A stretch of 64,000 nt of DNA from Erysipelothrix rhusiopathiae (GTDB lineage: Bacteria; Bacillota_I; Bacilli_A; Erysipelotrichales; Erysipelotrichaceae): positions 1,364,001 to 1,428,000 of the forward strand of contig NZ_LR134439.1 of assembly GCF_900637845.1 (NCBI RefSeq), given 5' to 3'. The notes beneath the pieces are model-generated. The model ran no database searches. It was not told the DNA's origin and saw nothing but the letters and a program-made list of their open reading frames with translations. Positions 1 to 8,406 of the stretch are shown here, in pieces. The translations under genes were made by a program, and so were the position numbers. How positions within the stretch are numbered: position 1 is the first letter of the stretch; the number at the start of each line of letters is the position of its first letter.

Positions 1-2
1 AT

Positions 3-1124
3 ACAACACTGGGTGCTGATGATGGTGCTGGGGTTGCTTATATGATGGCGATTTTAGCGGACTCAGAAACGGGACATCCTGCCCTTGAATGTGTTTTTAC
101 GGTCCAAGAAGAAACGGGATTAACGGGTGCGACTGAACTTGATACATCAATGCTTAAGTCAGAATTATGCATTGGTTTGGATGGATCGGGTGAAGTTGAA
201 ACGTATGTATCCTCATGTGGGGGTGTGCGTGCACGTCTTGCGAAGGCAGTACAATTTGAAGATGTTGATTCGGATACAATTACCGTATCGATTCGTGGTC
301 TTTTAGGCGGTCACTCAGGTGGTGAAATTGATCAAGAGCGTGGGAATGCTTCCAAGATTGCAGGAATCATTATGCGTCGTGCACTCGATCACTTTGATTT
401 CCGTGTGGTTGCCGCAGAGGGTGGTTTAAAAATGAACGCGATTACGCGTGAACATGATTTCACCTTAGCTATGAAAGATATTGAAGGATTTAAAGCATGG
501 TTTAAAGAAATGGAAGCAGGCTTTAAAGAACAATATGAATTCAGTGATGTCGGTTTAAACTTTACCTTAACAGAAGGTCATACAACTCGAGCTTTATGTG
601 AAGCAGACACACTTCGTGTTGTGGATGCACTCTTTATGCTTCCTTACGGTGTAATTCAAATGAGTAAAGCAATTGAAGGCCTGGTCATCACGTCTTCAAA
701 TATTGGAACGGTTCGTTTAGACGAAAAAGAACTTGAAATCACCATGTCGATTCGTGCAACCCAAGCGTTTGTCTTAGATACGGTAATGCGTCAAGTTGAG
801 TGGATTGCAGCACAAAATGATCTTGAGACCGAGTTTACATCACGTTACCCTGGATGGAACTATGATGCGAAGTCAAAACTACGCGAACGTACAATGAGTG
901 TTTATAAAGAACTTCGTGGTCAAGACATGGAAACCGAAGCAACACATGGTGGAATGGAACTTGGAATTTGGAAGGGTAAAATGCCTCATATCGATATCGT
1001 AAGTTTTGGTCCAATTATGTTTGATATTCATACACCGGATGAACGTTTGGATATTGCGTCATTTGACCGTACCTACGAATTCTTGGTGGCATTACTTGAA
1101 TCACTTCACGATTTCAAGGCTTAG
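3..1124 (+). CDS. pepD: Aminoacyl-histidine dipeptidase (Xaa-His dipeptidase, M20 family), 5' end missing
   Basis: This is a zinc-dependent cytosolic dipeptidase of the PepD/M20 type, which hydrolyses dipeptides such as Xaa-His to feed amino-acid pools. The frame is open from the first bases of the window and reads TTLGADDGAGVAYMMAIL, the metal-site region of PepD, so the ATG at 42 is internal and roughly the first 100 residues lie outside the window. The EETGLTGA motif (about residue 40 of the visible part) carries the catalytic Glu pair. GGHSGGEI and the closing segment with IVSFGPIMFDIHTPDE are also typical of the family. The gene ends with TAG and is followed by a 110-bp gap before the EIIA gene. 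Family assignment is firm; the exact peptide preference is not visible. Confidence 0.9.
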   Translation, partial: TTLGADDGAGVAYMMAILADSETGHPALECVFTVQEETGLTGATELDTSMLKSELCIGLDGSGEVETYVSSCGGVRARLAKAVQFEDVDSDTITVSIRGLLGGHSGGEIDQERGNASKIAGIIMRRALDHFDFRVVAAEGGLKMNAITREHDFTLAMKDIEGFKAWFKEMEAGFKEQYEFSDVGLNFTLTEGHTTRALCEADTLRVVDALFMLPYGVIQMSKAIEGLVITSSNIGTVRLDEKELEITMSIRATQAFVLDTVMRQVEWIAAQNDLETEFTSRYPGWNYDAKSKLRERTMSVYKELRGQDMETEATHGGMELGIWKGKMPHIDIVSFGPIMFDIHTPDERLDIASFDRTYEFLVALLESLHDFKA

Positions 1125-1235
1125 TCGCCATATCCGAAATCGTTTACGAAATTTATGCGTAAATTTCAAACACTTAGCAATTATATTTTTAAAATAATAT
1201 GATAAAATTAGAGAAACCGATTGGAGGACGATATT

Positions 1236-1709
1236 ATGTTTGGTTTGTTTAAAAAAAATAAAGAATCATACCGTTCATTTGGTACCGGTACCGTCTTAGC
1301 CCTTAAGGATGTACCAGATCAAGTGTTCTCAACCAAAATGATGGGGGATGGCTATGCCCTTGAACTTACTGAGGGGAAGGTCTATGCACCCATCAGTGGT
1401 GATGTAACCTTAGTCTTTCCTACAGGTCATGCCTTTGGCATTACGGATGCAAGTGGTGTGGAGATGTTAATTCATTTAGGAATTGATACGGTGGAACTTA
1501 ATGGTAAAGGATTTAATGGTGTTGTGAAGCAAGGGGATAAGGTTAACCAAGGTGATCTGTTAACCACTGTGGATCTTGATTATATCCGTGAAAACGGAAA
1601 ATCTTTAATAAGTCCTTTTATTCTAACTTCAGGTCAATCCATTACGCTTCTTAAAGAAGGGGAATCGGTAACACCCGAGTCTGAAGATATTTTCTCAATT
1701 AATGCTTAA
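1236..1709 (+). CDS. PTS glucose-type EIIA protein
   Basis: This is a soluble phosphocarrier that accepts phosphate from HPr and passes it to a sugar-specific EIIB; the glucose family also has regulatory roles. The 157-residue protein matches a free-standing EIIA-Glc domain. It contains the two characteristic histidines, in PTGHAFGI and in MLIHLGIDTV, followed by GKGFNGVVKQGDKV. A TTG upstream at 1221 is in frame, but the GGAGG at 1223-1227 would then lie inside the gene. I therefore choose the ATG at 1236, eight bases after that ribosome site. It stands alone, with no EIIBC beside it, so it probably serves transporters encoded elsewhere. A simple terminator follows the stop codon. Confidence 0.9.
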   Translation: MFGLFKKNKESYRSFGTGTVLALKDVPDQVFSTKMMGDGYALELTEGKVYAPISGDVTLVFPTGHAFGITDASGVEMLIHLGIDTVELNGKGFNGVVKQGDKVNQGDLLTTVDLDYIRENGKSLISPFILTSGQSITLLKEGESVTPESEDIFSINA

Positions 1710-1736
1710 AAGACATCTTCATGATGTCTTTTTTTT
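1708..1736 (+). terminator. Intrinsic terminator after EIIA gene
   Basis: The stem AGACATC/GATGTCT with a five-base loop is flanked by A and T tracts that extend the pairing. It ends in eight consecutive T residues directly after the EIIA stop codon. Confidence 0.85.
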
Positions 1737-1760
1737 CCAAATTATGAAAGAGGTGGCCTA

Positions 1761-2621
1761 ATGCTTAAGAAACTATTAAAAACAGCACAGTTTAATGACG
1801 ATGCAATTTCAATCCTAATCTCACAATATGATAACTATCAATATGTCTTGGAAACCTGTGAGAAGCCGTATACGGGTGAAAAGAATGCACTCCCTATCTT
1901 GAAACTCAATCCCCAAGAACGGCTCATGCGAACGCTTTATATGCTTCCTGAGCTCAAAGCACAATATATTCAGCGTGGTATTGACGATGCAATCTTTAAC
2001 GCCAGCATTCAAGACCTAAACTATCGTATTGAACGTTATCATAAATCCAATGATCATTATGGACTCAGCGATAGTGATGTCATCTGGTTACGCTTTATGT
2101 TCCGTTTTGAAATGTTTGAACTTGGAAGTTTGCGCTATCAAATCTTTCCCTTCAGTTATGCGGAGATTGAACGAAGTGGTCATGACACCATGCACTTACC
2201 CCAACAACAAAAACACCGTTTTCCTGAATACACCATGATGCTTAACATCCACATCAAACGTGATGCCGATTTATCACCACAAGCCATCGATGCATCCCTC
2301 AAGCAAGCACATGACTTCTTTACAAAGACCTTCCCCGAACATCATTTTAAAGCGTTTATTACCCGAACATGGTTAATTCATCGCGGTATTATGGCTTTAA
2401 TTGGTGATCCAAACAGCCATATCGTTCAGTTTGGAAATCGCTTTGAAGTAATTGCTTCATCACATAACCGATATCAAGCACTGGAACGCATCTATGGGAC
2501 AACCGATATGTATGAAATCAGTCGCATGGCCAAAACAACTCAATTACAACGTGATGCATACAAACATCCGGAAATGCTTGGGGTCGCATGTGGGATTATC
2601 GAATTTGAAAGCTTCGAATAA
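1761..2621 (+). CDS. GNAT-like acyltransferase domain protein (NAT_N/GNAT_C type)
   Basis: A 286-residue cytosolic protein without signal or membrane segments. It resembles the Firmicutes proteins annotated as acyltransferase domain-containing, with an N-terminal helical NAT_N part and a C-terminal GNAT_C part. Recognisable segments are LRFMFRFEMFELGSLRYQIFPF near residue 115, an HIKRDADLSPQAIDASLKQA stretch near 175, and FFTKTFPEHHFKAFITRTWLIH near 190. The GNAT_C part usually shows this last type of sequence. The substrate is unknown. It has its own AGAGGTGG ribosome site and is followed after 71 bp by a membrane-anchored protein. The family call is from memory of the motifs, not from a search. 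Confidence 0.65.
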   Translation: MLKKLLKTAQFNDDAISILISQYDNYQYVLETCEKPYTGEKNALPILKLNPQERLMRTLYMLPELKAQYIQRGIDDAIFNASIQDLNYRIERYHKSNDHYGLSDSDVIWLRFMFRFEMFELGSLRYQIFPFSYAEIERSGHDTMHLPQQQKHRFPEYTMMLNIHIKRDADLSPQAIDASLKQAHDFFTKTFPEHHFKAFITRTWLIHRGIMALIGDPNSHIVQFGNRFEVIASSHNRYQALERIYGTTDMYEISRMAKTTQLQRDAYKHPEMLGVACGIIEFESFE

Positions 2622-2692
2622 TGGTGATAGGGATTTCATTATTACGTGAAATAGTCTATTATAGTACTAGATATTCCAAATAGGAGGAAGCC

Positions 2693-3361
2693 ATGGATTA
2701 CTTAAAAATATTTATGATCTTTGTCGTTGCATTTATCGCAATCCAACTTTTAATCCGATTACTGGGTAAAAAAGCGAGTGATAAGGCAATGAAAGCATTT
2801 ATGGAAAGTGACACCCCAACCTTCACGAAAAACATTGATAGTTGGCTTGCGAAGCTGACCATCCCCACATTTAACCGTAACTTCTTTAAACTTAATTATT
2901 TTATGAGTGTAAATGACAGTGAGCAGGTTCAAAGCATTGCGCAGGGTATGGAGAAACTTCATATGAACCGCAATCAAAAATTAGAGTACTTAATGAAACT
3001 TTATGAATATGCATTGATGCGTGATGAAGTTGAATCCACCAAACAAGCACTTGAAGCATTGCGTACCTTTATTCGTGAATCAGATATGGATAATCGCACC
3101 CAGCTTCTTGAGAAACTGGATTTGGATGAATCAATTTTTATTAATCACGATATGGACTCACTAGCTGCCATTGACACCTTGATCGAACAATCCCCCGAGG
3201 AACTTAAAGGTGTTTGGTATTTCCGTAAAGCGATGATCTTGGAAGAAAATGGTCATGACCAACGCGCACTTACTGAAATTGAACGTGCTATGCGCCATGA
3301 ACCCCTCGAGATTAATAAAGAACAATACCAAGTATTAAAAGATCAAATTTTAAAGAAATAG
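2693..3361 (+). CDS. Membrane-anchored protein with helical repeat-like cytosolic part
   Basis: Not recognised as a named family. Residues 4-24 form one hydrophobic segment (IFMIFVVAFIAIQLLIRLLG) and the rest is a charged, mostly helical domain of about 195 residues. The last part (PEELKGVWYFRKAMILEENGHDQRALTEIERAMRHEP) looks like a TPR unit. That suggests a membrane-tethered adaptor for protein-protein contacts, but this is inference. It has a strong AGGAGG ribosome site and sits alone between the acyltransferase-like gene and tRNA-Leu. A terminator follows immediately. Confidence 0.7.
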   Translation: MDYLKIFMIFVVAFIAIQLLIRLLGKKASDKAMKAFMESDTPTFTKNIDSWLAKLTIPTFNRNFFKLNYFMSVNDSEQVQSIAQGMEKLHMNRNQKLEYLMKLYEYALMRDEVESTKQALEALRTFIRESDMDNRTQLLEKLDLDESIFINHDMDSLAAIDTLIEQSPEELKGVWYFRKAMILEENGHDQRALTEIERAMRHEPLEINKEQYQVLKDQILKK

Positions 3362-3362
3362 A

Positions 3363-3390
3363 AGGGTTCACATACGTGAACTCTTTTATT
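3363..3390 (+). terminator. Intrinsic terminator
   Basis: GGGTTCAC and GTGAACTC pair around an ATAC loop (one G-U wobble) and are followed by TTTTA. It lies two bases after the stop of the preceding gene. Confidence 0.8.
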
Positions 3391-3443
3391 TTCATTGGAA
3401 ATAAATAAATTCGTTATTAATGTGAAATACTTTAAGTTTTAGG

Positions 3444-3472
3444 TTGCATTTAAGCCCCTTTTAAGATATTAT
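3444..3472 (+). promoter_or_regulatory. Promoter of tRNA-Leu
   Basis: TTGCAT, a 17-base spacer and TATTAT lie 18 bases upstream of the mature tRNA start, the expected distance for a stable-RNA promoter. Confidence 0.7.
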
Positions 3473-3489
3473 TATTAAGCAAACAACAA

Positions 3490-3576
3490 GCCCGAGTGGT
3501 GAAATCGGTAGACGCACTGGACTCAAAATCCAGCGAGGTAAAACTCATGACGGTTCGAGTCCGTCCTCGGGCACCA
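3490..3576 (+). tRNA. tRNA-Leu (anticodon CAA)
   Basis: An 87-nt class II tRNA. The acceptor GCCCGAG pairs with CTCGGGC, the discriminator is A and CCA is encoded. The anticodon stem CTGGA/TCCAG encloses CTCAAAA, giving anticodon CAA for UUG codons. A long variable arm (GAGGTAAAACTC) and the T-loop GTTCGAGTC are present. Foreign-looking DNA begins right after its terminator, so the 3' end is a plausible integration site, but I found no second copy of the tRNA end in the window. Confidence 0.97.
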
Positions 3577-3590
3577 TATGCATAAATACA

Positions 3591-3624
3591 GACTCTTGAT
3601 TTTATCTAAATCAAGAGTTTTTTT
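3591..3624 (+). terminator. Terminator of tRNA-Leu
   Basis: ACTCTTGAT and ATCAAGAGT form a nine-base stem followed by seven T residues. Confidence 0.9.
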
Positions 3625-3644
3625 GTGCTTATGGAGGTGATGAA

Positions 3645-4016
3645 ATGGAAAGAAAGCCACTCAGATTTATACTTTCTGAGTTTGTGGCTGATGAAGTAAA
3701 AAAAAACGGTTTGACTGTTAGAGGGTTTGCCAAAAAAGCAGGTGTTTCACACTCGACAATTCAGAAACTAAAATATCCAAATTCTGGAGGTGTTCGATTA
3801 GATATTGTTGATGAACTCCTAAATAATCTTGGAGTGACATTGAAAGAAATCATCAATAATATGGTGAGTTTAAGTAAACGCAAAAAAAAGAGCCTTTACG
3901 GCTCCAACCTGCGTTACAACCTTATTAGATATTCGCACTATCTAATAAGTGATTCACCACAATATGCAATTTATAATTGCGTAAATTGTGCTTTTAAGCG
4001 TGTCCAGATTAACTGA
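3645..4016 (+). CDS. Small XRE-family helix-turn-helix regulator, probably with an unnatural C-terminal tail
   Basis: Residues 1-75 form a compact DNA-binding domain of the Cro/CI type, with the helix-turn-helix in LTVRGFAKKAGVSHSTIQKL (23-42) and a second helix pair in VRLDIVDELLNNLGVTLKEII. The ribosome site GGAGGTGATG supports the start. The last 50 residues, after NNMVS, are low-complexity. They are encoded by DNA that on the other strand looks like a complete small RNA gene with promoter and terminator. The original protein therefore probably ended near residue 75, and the present tail may be read-through created when the mobile element joined here. It probably regulates the adjacent replication or integration functions; that is inference. 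Confidence 0.7.
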   Translation: MERKPLRFILSEFVADEVKKNGLTVRGFAKKAGVSHSTIQKLKYPNSGGVRLDIVDELLNNLGVTLKEIINNMVSLSKRKKKSLYGSNLRYNLIRYSHYLISDSPQYAIYNCVNCAFKRVQIN

Positions 4017-4024
4017 CCGCTTGT
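3882..4024 (-). ncRNA. Candidate antisense RNA controlling the RepA_N gene
   Basis: The minus strand carries a complete small transcription unit of about 143 nt. A consensus promoter ends near 4031 and an intrinsic terminator (GAGCC/GGCTC, five-base loop, eight T) sits at 3882-3904. In between are two perfect hairpins: an 11-bp stem at 3921-3949 with a seven-base loop and a 6-bp stem at 3966-3980. The unit lies about 200 bp upstream of, and antisense to the presumed leader of, the RepA_N gene. RepA_N plasmids such as pSK41 control initiator translation with a countertranscribed RNA in the same position. Promoter, hairpins and terminator are seen directly; the function is inferred. Confidence 0.65.
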
Positions 4025-4030
4025 AAAAAT

Positions 4031-4059
4031 ATTATAAGGTAAACTCAACTCAAAATCAA
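4031..4059 (-). promoter_or_regulatory. Promoter of the candidate antisense RNA
   Basis: Read on the minus strand: TTGATT, 17 bases, TATAAT. The -10 box is perfect and the spacing ideal. The start point is expected near 4024. Confidence 0.75.
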
Positions 4060-4226
4060 CGCGAATATTGCAACATCCAGCAATCAAATACACTATTTTT
4101 CATTTTTCTTTAATTTAATGATTAAAGTTGAGACATAGATCTATATTGATGCAGGAATCTATAGGTTCTTGAATACATTTCATGTGTAAGTGCATGCATC
4201 AAAGAATTAAGAAAGAAGGGGTAATT

Positions 4227-4769
4227 ATGACGCAAAGAAGACGATTTCATGTTAGTGATGTGATTAATAGTACATTTTTTCAAGTTCCTAAATTTCTGTT
4301 TACAGATGAGTTTAAAGATTTAAATAGTGATGCGCGGTTACTTTATGCCATGCTAAAAGATAGACACGAGTTATCACTAAAAAACAGATGGTTAACTGAT
4401 GATGGGGAAGTATATCTCATCTATACGCGTGAAGAGATGATGCGCATGTTACAAGTCAGTAAACCTACAGTAATTAAAGCAATGGAAGCATTAAAAGAAC
4501 ATGGGTTGCTAGAAGAAGTAAGACAGGGATTAAGAAAGCCAAACTTATTTTTTATGTACATGATTGAAGATGAATACTTTCAATTTCCTAGTGATTCTTT
4601 AGACGATAAAGAGAAGATAGAAGAAACGAATGCTAATGAAAGAAGCACAAATAAGCGACTAAATAGTGGAGAAATCCCTGAAGTAAAGAATCTTTACCCT
4701 ATCTATACTGATAGTAATAAGACTGATATTTGGTATGGCAACACTTTTTTAGACAAAATCACTAGTTAG
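4227..4769 (+). CDS. RepA_N-type replication initiator, C-terminus replaced by IS sequence
   Basis: This is a replication initiator with the RepA_N DNA-binding domain, which binds iterons inside its own gene in theta-replicating Firmicutes plasmids and some integrative elements. The N-terminal 115 residues match well (FFQVPKFLFTDEFKDLNSDARLLYAMLKDR and a winged-helix part with YTREEMMRMLQVSKPTVIKAM). The ATG at 4227 follows GAAGGGG; the in-frame ATG at 4182 lacks a ribosome site. The IS copy inserted at 4736 supplies the last 11 codons. Removing the IS and one GTA repeat restores a frame that stops four codons later, so the longer C-terminal part of plasmid initiators was already absent. Probably a relic of a plasmid or integrative element. 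Confidence 0.75.
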   Translation: MTQRRRFHVSDVINSTFFQVPKFLFTDEFKDLNSDARLLYAMLKDRHELSLKNRWLTDDGEVYLIYTREEMMRMLQVSKPTVIKAMEALKEHGLLEEVRQGLRKPNLFFMYMIEDEYFQFPSDSLDDKEKIEETNANERSTNKRLNSGEIPEVKNLYPIYTDSNKTDIWYGNTFLDKITS

Positions 4770-5543
4770 TCTTTGTTGGTATTCGACTGGCCTCAAATAA
4801 CCCAGAGTCGAGTGAATGCGTTTGTGATTGAACCAATAAATGTATGTCGATAATTCTTCCTTTAACTCATCGAGACTCTCAAATGATCGTCTCCTTACAA
4901 ACTCTGTTTTAATAATCTTGAATGTGGCTTCCGCTACTGCATTGTCATTAGGTGTACCCTTCGCACTAAGTGATCGTGTAATCCCAAATGCTCCAAGCAT
5001 TTCGCCAATGCTGTAATTCTTGAACTCTGAACCTCTATCGGTATGAAAATATTTTATATTAGATAGATTTCCGCCTACTTTCGTAAAGGCATCCAGGACA
5101 AGAGATGGCGTTTTCCTTTCACCACAACTTGATCCAATTATTTCTCGCGCATGAAGGTCTAAAAGTATGCAAATATAATTCCAGTTATTCCCAACTCTTA
5201 CATAAGTCAAATCACTGACAACAACCTGCAACTTACTTCTATCATTGAAATCTCGGTTTACTAAATTTTCAATTTTTGATTCGTTGACATCAGATGAATG
5301 ATTTCGATACTTCTTTTTAGTATAAACTGACACCAGTTCATGTTTTCTCATAATTCTTGATATACTGCGTCGTGATGTATTTATTCTTTTTCTTTGAAGC
5401 TCAGCCCTGATTTTTCTACTGCCATATATCGAATGACTCTTATAAAATACATCAATAACTTCATCTTCAAAGTGATCAAACTCTTTTATCTTTGGCCTGT
5501 ATGAATAGATTGCGCTTCTTGCTACATTTAGATATTTACACAT
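4749..5543 (-). CDS. IS3-family transposase OrfB (DDE integrase core), copy A
   Basis: The 264-residue visible part starts at an internal ATG (MCKYLNVARSAIYSYR). The frame is open about 70 bases further upstream, as expected for a product normally made by -1 frameshift from OrfA. An HTH_21-like segment (IDVFYKSHSIYGSRKIRAEL) comes first, then the retroviral-integrase fold with D in VVSDLTYVRVG, D in FHTDRGSEFKN and E in NAVAEATFKIIKTE. It differs from copy B mainly in the first 80 residues and is nearly identical after that, a mosaic pattern that suggests recombination between copies. Confidence 0.93.
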   Translation of the reverse strand: MCKYLNVARSAIYSYRPKIKEFDHFEDEVIDVFYKSHSIYGSRKIRAELQRKRINTSRRSISRIMRKHELVSVYTKKKYRNHSSDVNESKIENLVNRDFNDRSKLQVVVSDLTYVRVGNNWNYICILLDLHAREIIGSSCGERKTPSLVLDAFTKVGGNLSNIKYFHTDRGSEFKNYSIGEMLGAFGITRSLSAKGTPNDNAVAEATFKIIKTEFVRRRSFESLDELKEELSTYIYWFNHKRIHSTLGYLRPVEYQQRLTSDFV

Positions 5544-5601
5544 TGAAGAAATTGAATATTTATCCGAATTATTACGTATAATCTCTATTTTCGTCCCATA
5601 A

Positions 5602-5910
<309 letters not shown>

Positions 5911-6017
5911 GATAATATCCTCTTTCTGTTATTTTATATTAACTAACAGATTTGTCTATAACATTGTAGCCGGTCCAGTATTTGTTTTAGCAAATCCAAT
6001 TGGATTGAAAGAGGTAA

Positions 6018-7304
6018 TTATTTGAAATCTATTTGACTAGAAATTTTAAATAATATTACGAAACAGAGGAGTATCCAACCTATAAAAACAAGATACCCTT
6101 GTAAAATTGGTGGAGAAAAGAAAGAACATAAGAGATGAACACAGTTTAGGTAGTAATATGGGGAATATGTTCCTAAGGGAGAATAGAAGGAAAATAAAAG
6201 AATTAATCCTGCAATAATAGTTGATTCAAGAAATAATTTATTGCTTTTTAACCACGATGTGTAAAGTAACATAACCAAAACAGTTAAGAATATGATATTA
6301 AGAATTATAAGAGGAATTGTTGCAAGTAAAAATATGCTCAGTTTAATAAATACTAAATTTTCAGAATAATAAATTGGATCAAAAAATTCTACCACATTGA
6401 TTCCTATAGCAGCAGTATCTTTTATGGTCGTTGTTTTGATTGAGTATGTAAACATCATTTTATGTAACTTTGATGAATCAATCATCATGTTCTTATTAAT
6501 TAATGTAGGAATCTCAAATTGCCACCCAAAGGTCAAACCATAATATATAGATAGAGAAGTTATCTGTATGATTACCAAGGACAGAACTATAAGTGATATT
6601 GAGATTATTTTACTTGTAAACAAAGAATTTCTCGAAACCGACTGCAAAAGTGTTGCATATATTTTACTATTACGATCTCTTCCGAATACAAAGAGTGAAA
6701 CTATTAGTATCATAAGGGGAAGAAAAACAGGTAATATATCTCTAATATAATTAAAAATAGAACTGGATCCAGTATTCTGATATGCTTTTATGGGGGTATG
6801 ATCGAGGGTCTTTCCATACATATTGACATATTGAGAGGATACTAAATAATCAAACGTTTCTAGGTCGATACCATGCATTTTTTCATGCGTGTTAATCTGA
6901 TAACCCCTATCATTAATCATCTGGTAAAGTAAATCGACTCTTTGAGCATAGTTTTCTTTTTCACCGTTGCTCATGGAATTATAGACATTTAACAAGTAAG
7001 TAAAATCAAATTTTTCCTGGTTCGTTAAATATTCGTCAATATTTTTATCTTGTATATTTTTAGTAATTTCAATATTATACTGATTAAGCTCACGATTCAA
7101 ATCATCATAGTCCTCAAAAAGCATCATAATAAATTCATTATTCATATGATAATCAAACCTTGAGTTGTTGTTAATATTACCAAAGTATTTATTTTCATAA
7201 CTATTAAGGATTGTTATGGATAATATAGTAAACAAAATAATAACAATATAAGAAAATGTATTCTTGTAGAAATTTATAAAGTCACTTTTTATTATATTAG
7301 TCAT
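6018..7304 (-). CDS. ABC-2 type transporter permease (second subunit)
   Basis: A 428-residue integral membrane protein. One segment lies near residues 19-38 (TFSYIVIILFTILSITILNS), followed by a large polar domain of about 160 residues outside the membrane. Five to six further hydrophobic segments start near residue 190 (ILPVFLPLMILIVSLFVFG). This is the plan of ABC-2 permeases of the drug, bacteriocin-immunity or sodium-efflux type. The ATG at 7304 is chosen because AGGTGGGAG precedes it; it starts one base after the stop of the gene upstream. With the next two genes it probably forms a self-protection or export transporter for the peptide made by this operon. Its 3' end abuts the IS. Confidence 0.8.
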   Translation of the reverse strand: MTNIIKSDFINFYKNTFSYIVIILFTILSITILNSYENKYFGNINNNSRFDYHMNNEFIMMLFEDYDDLNRELNQYNIEITKNIQDKNIDEYLTNQEKFDFTYLLNVYNSMSNGEKENYAQRVDLLYQMINDRGYQINTHEKMHGIDLETFDYLVSSQYVNMYGKTLDHTPIKAYQNTGSSSIFNYIRDILPVFLPLMILIVSLFVFGRDRNSKIYATLLQSVSRNSLFTSKIISISLIVLSLVIIQITSLSIYYGLTFGWQFEIPTLINKNMMIDSSKLHKMMFTYSIKTTTIKDTAAIGINVVEFFDPIYYSENLVFIKLSIFLLATIPLIILNIIFLTVLVMLLYTSWLKSNKLFLESTIIAGLILLFSFYSPLGTYSPYYYLNCVHLLCSFFSPPILQGYLVFIGWILLCFVILFKISSQIDFK

Positions 7305-7305
7305 G

Positions 7306-8406
7306 TTAACGCTCCCACCTAACTGTGACGAAGACATATAGTCCTACAAACCATAAACAAAATGCAAAGATTATATTATATAAAAAATACAAAGTATTTC
7401 CCGTTGACAGAAGTGCGTTACTTGGCAAAAAATTAAGTATTTCTATTTTTGTGATGGTAGTGTTTATGTAGAGTACAAAACAATATATAATAGAATAATT
7501 TAAAATAGAGTTTTTATTTTTTAGTATCAATCCAACTGTTGGACCAATCAGTCCGTTAATCAAAACTAAACCTAATAATTTTAATAAACCAATTCTAATA
7601 TGAACGATTTGATTTGAATTAAGAGTAACAACAGGGTACTGAGGATTTCCTAGTCCACCCACTACGTAACCAATAATAAATGATGAAACAATTAGAATTA
7701 TAAGATTCATAAAACAGAACACCAGACCCGTTATTGATTTGGAAATATATATTTTTCTTAAATTTGCACCTCTGCAATAATAGGTTTTGTATGCACCTGA
7801 CTCAAAATCATCACTTATAAAATCGGAAGAAAACAATAATATCAAAATTATTATTGCAACAATAAAGCCAGGGGATTCGACCATTTGATATAATAAATTA
7901 AAGCTATTTATTGAGTAAGGGGAATAGTAGGGCTTTATATTTCTTTCTATTAAAAGCTCGGTCAATTCTAAGTCATTATCGAGTTTATCTACCCATTTAG
8001 GGTTATTGATCATCACTTCGTCAAATTCTAACGACACACCGTGACTTTGTTCAATCAAAAAGTCTTTTGTATGATGGAGATCAGCCATGTTTTTAGATTT
8101 ATTATTGATGCTCATTTCATGTGTATAGATATATTGTCTCATTTTATTATAATAATTATTACGGGAATCCATTTCATCTTTAGAAATAACCCCTATTTTT
8201 TTTTGATTTCTATTGATGTCAATCAGTTTTTGATACTCTCTACTCAGGTTCTCATAATAATTATTTTCTGAACTTATAAATTGCTGTTCTTGTATAAACA
8301 TAAATCCCAAGAATACAGAAACAATTAAAAAACCCAAGAGAATAAAATAAATCATTTTCTTCTGCAATATAGATTTTTTTAATTCTAAAAGTATTAGTTT
8401 AGTCAT
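7306..8406 (-). CDS. ABC-2 type transporter permease (first subunit)
   Basis: A 366-residue membrane protein with the same layout as its neighbour: one membrane segment at residues 20-38 (IYFILLGFLIVSVFLGFMF), a polar extracytoplasmic domain of about 140 residues, then five hydrophobic segments starting with IVAIIILILLFSSDFI. The short motif SDFISDDFESGAYKTYYCRG after the second segment is typical of ABC-2 permeases. The start overlaps the end of the ATPase gene by eight bases, so the two are translationally coupled. The heterodimeric permease pair with one ATPase fits RiPP immunity transporters; the substrate is inferred. Confidence 0.8.
   Translation of the reverse strand: MTKLILLELKKSILQKKMIYFILLGFLIVSVFLGFMFIQEQQFISSENNYYENLSREYQKLIDINRNQKKIGVISKDEMDSRNNYYNKMRQYIYTHEMSINNKSKNMADLHHTKDFLIEQSHGVSLEFDEVMINNPKWVDKLDNDLELTELLIERNIKPYYSPYSINSFNLLYQMVESPGFIVAIIILILLFSSDFISDDFESGAYKTYYCRGANLRKIYISKSITGLVFCFMNLIILIVSSFIIGYVVGGLGNPQYPVVTLNSNQIVHIRIGLLKLLGLVLINGLIGPTVGLILKNKNSILNYSIIYCFVLYINTTITKIEILNFLPSNALLSTGNTLYFLYNIIFAFCLWFVGLYVFVTVRWER

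Noticed and set aside
3556-3576. attL/attR pair based on the tRNA-Leu 3' end
   Set aside because: I could not find a second copy of the tRNA end by eye anywhere in the window, and no integrase gene is present.
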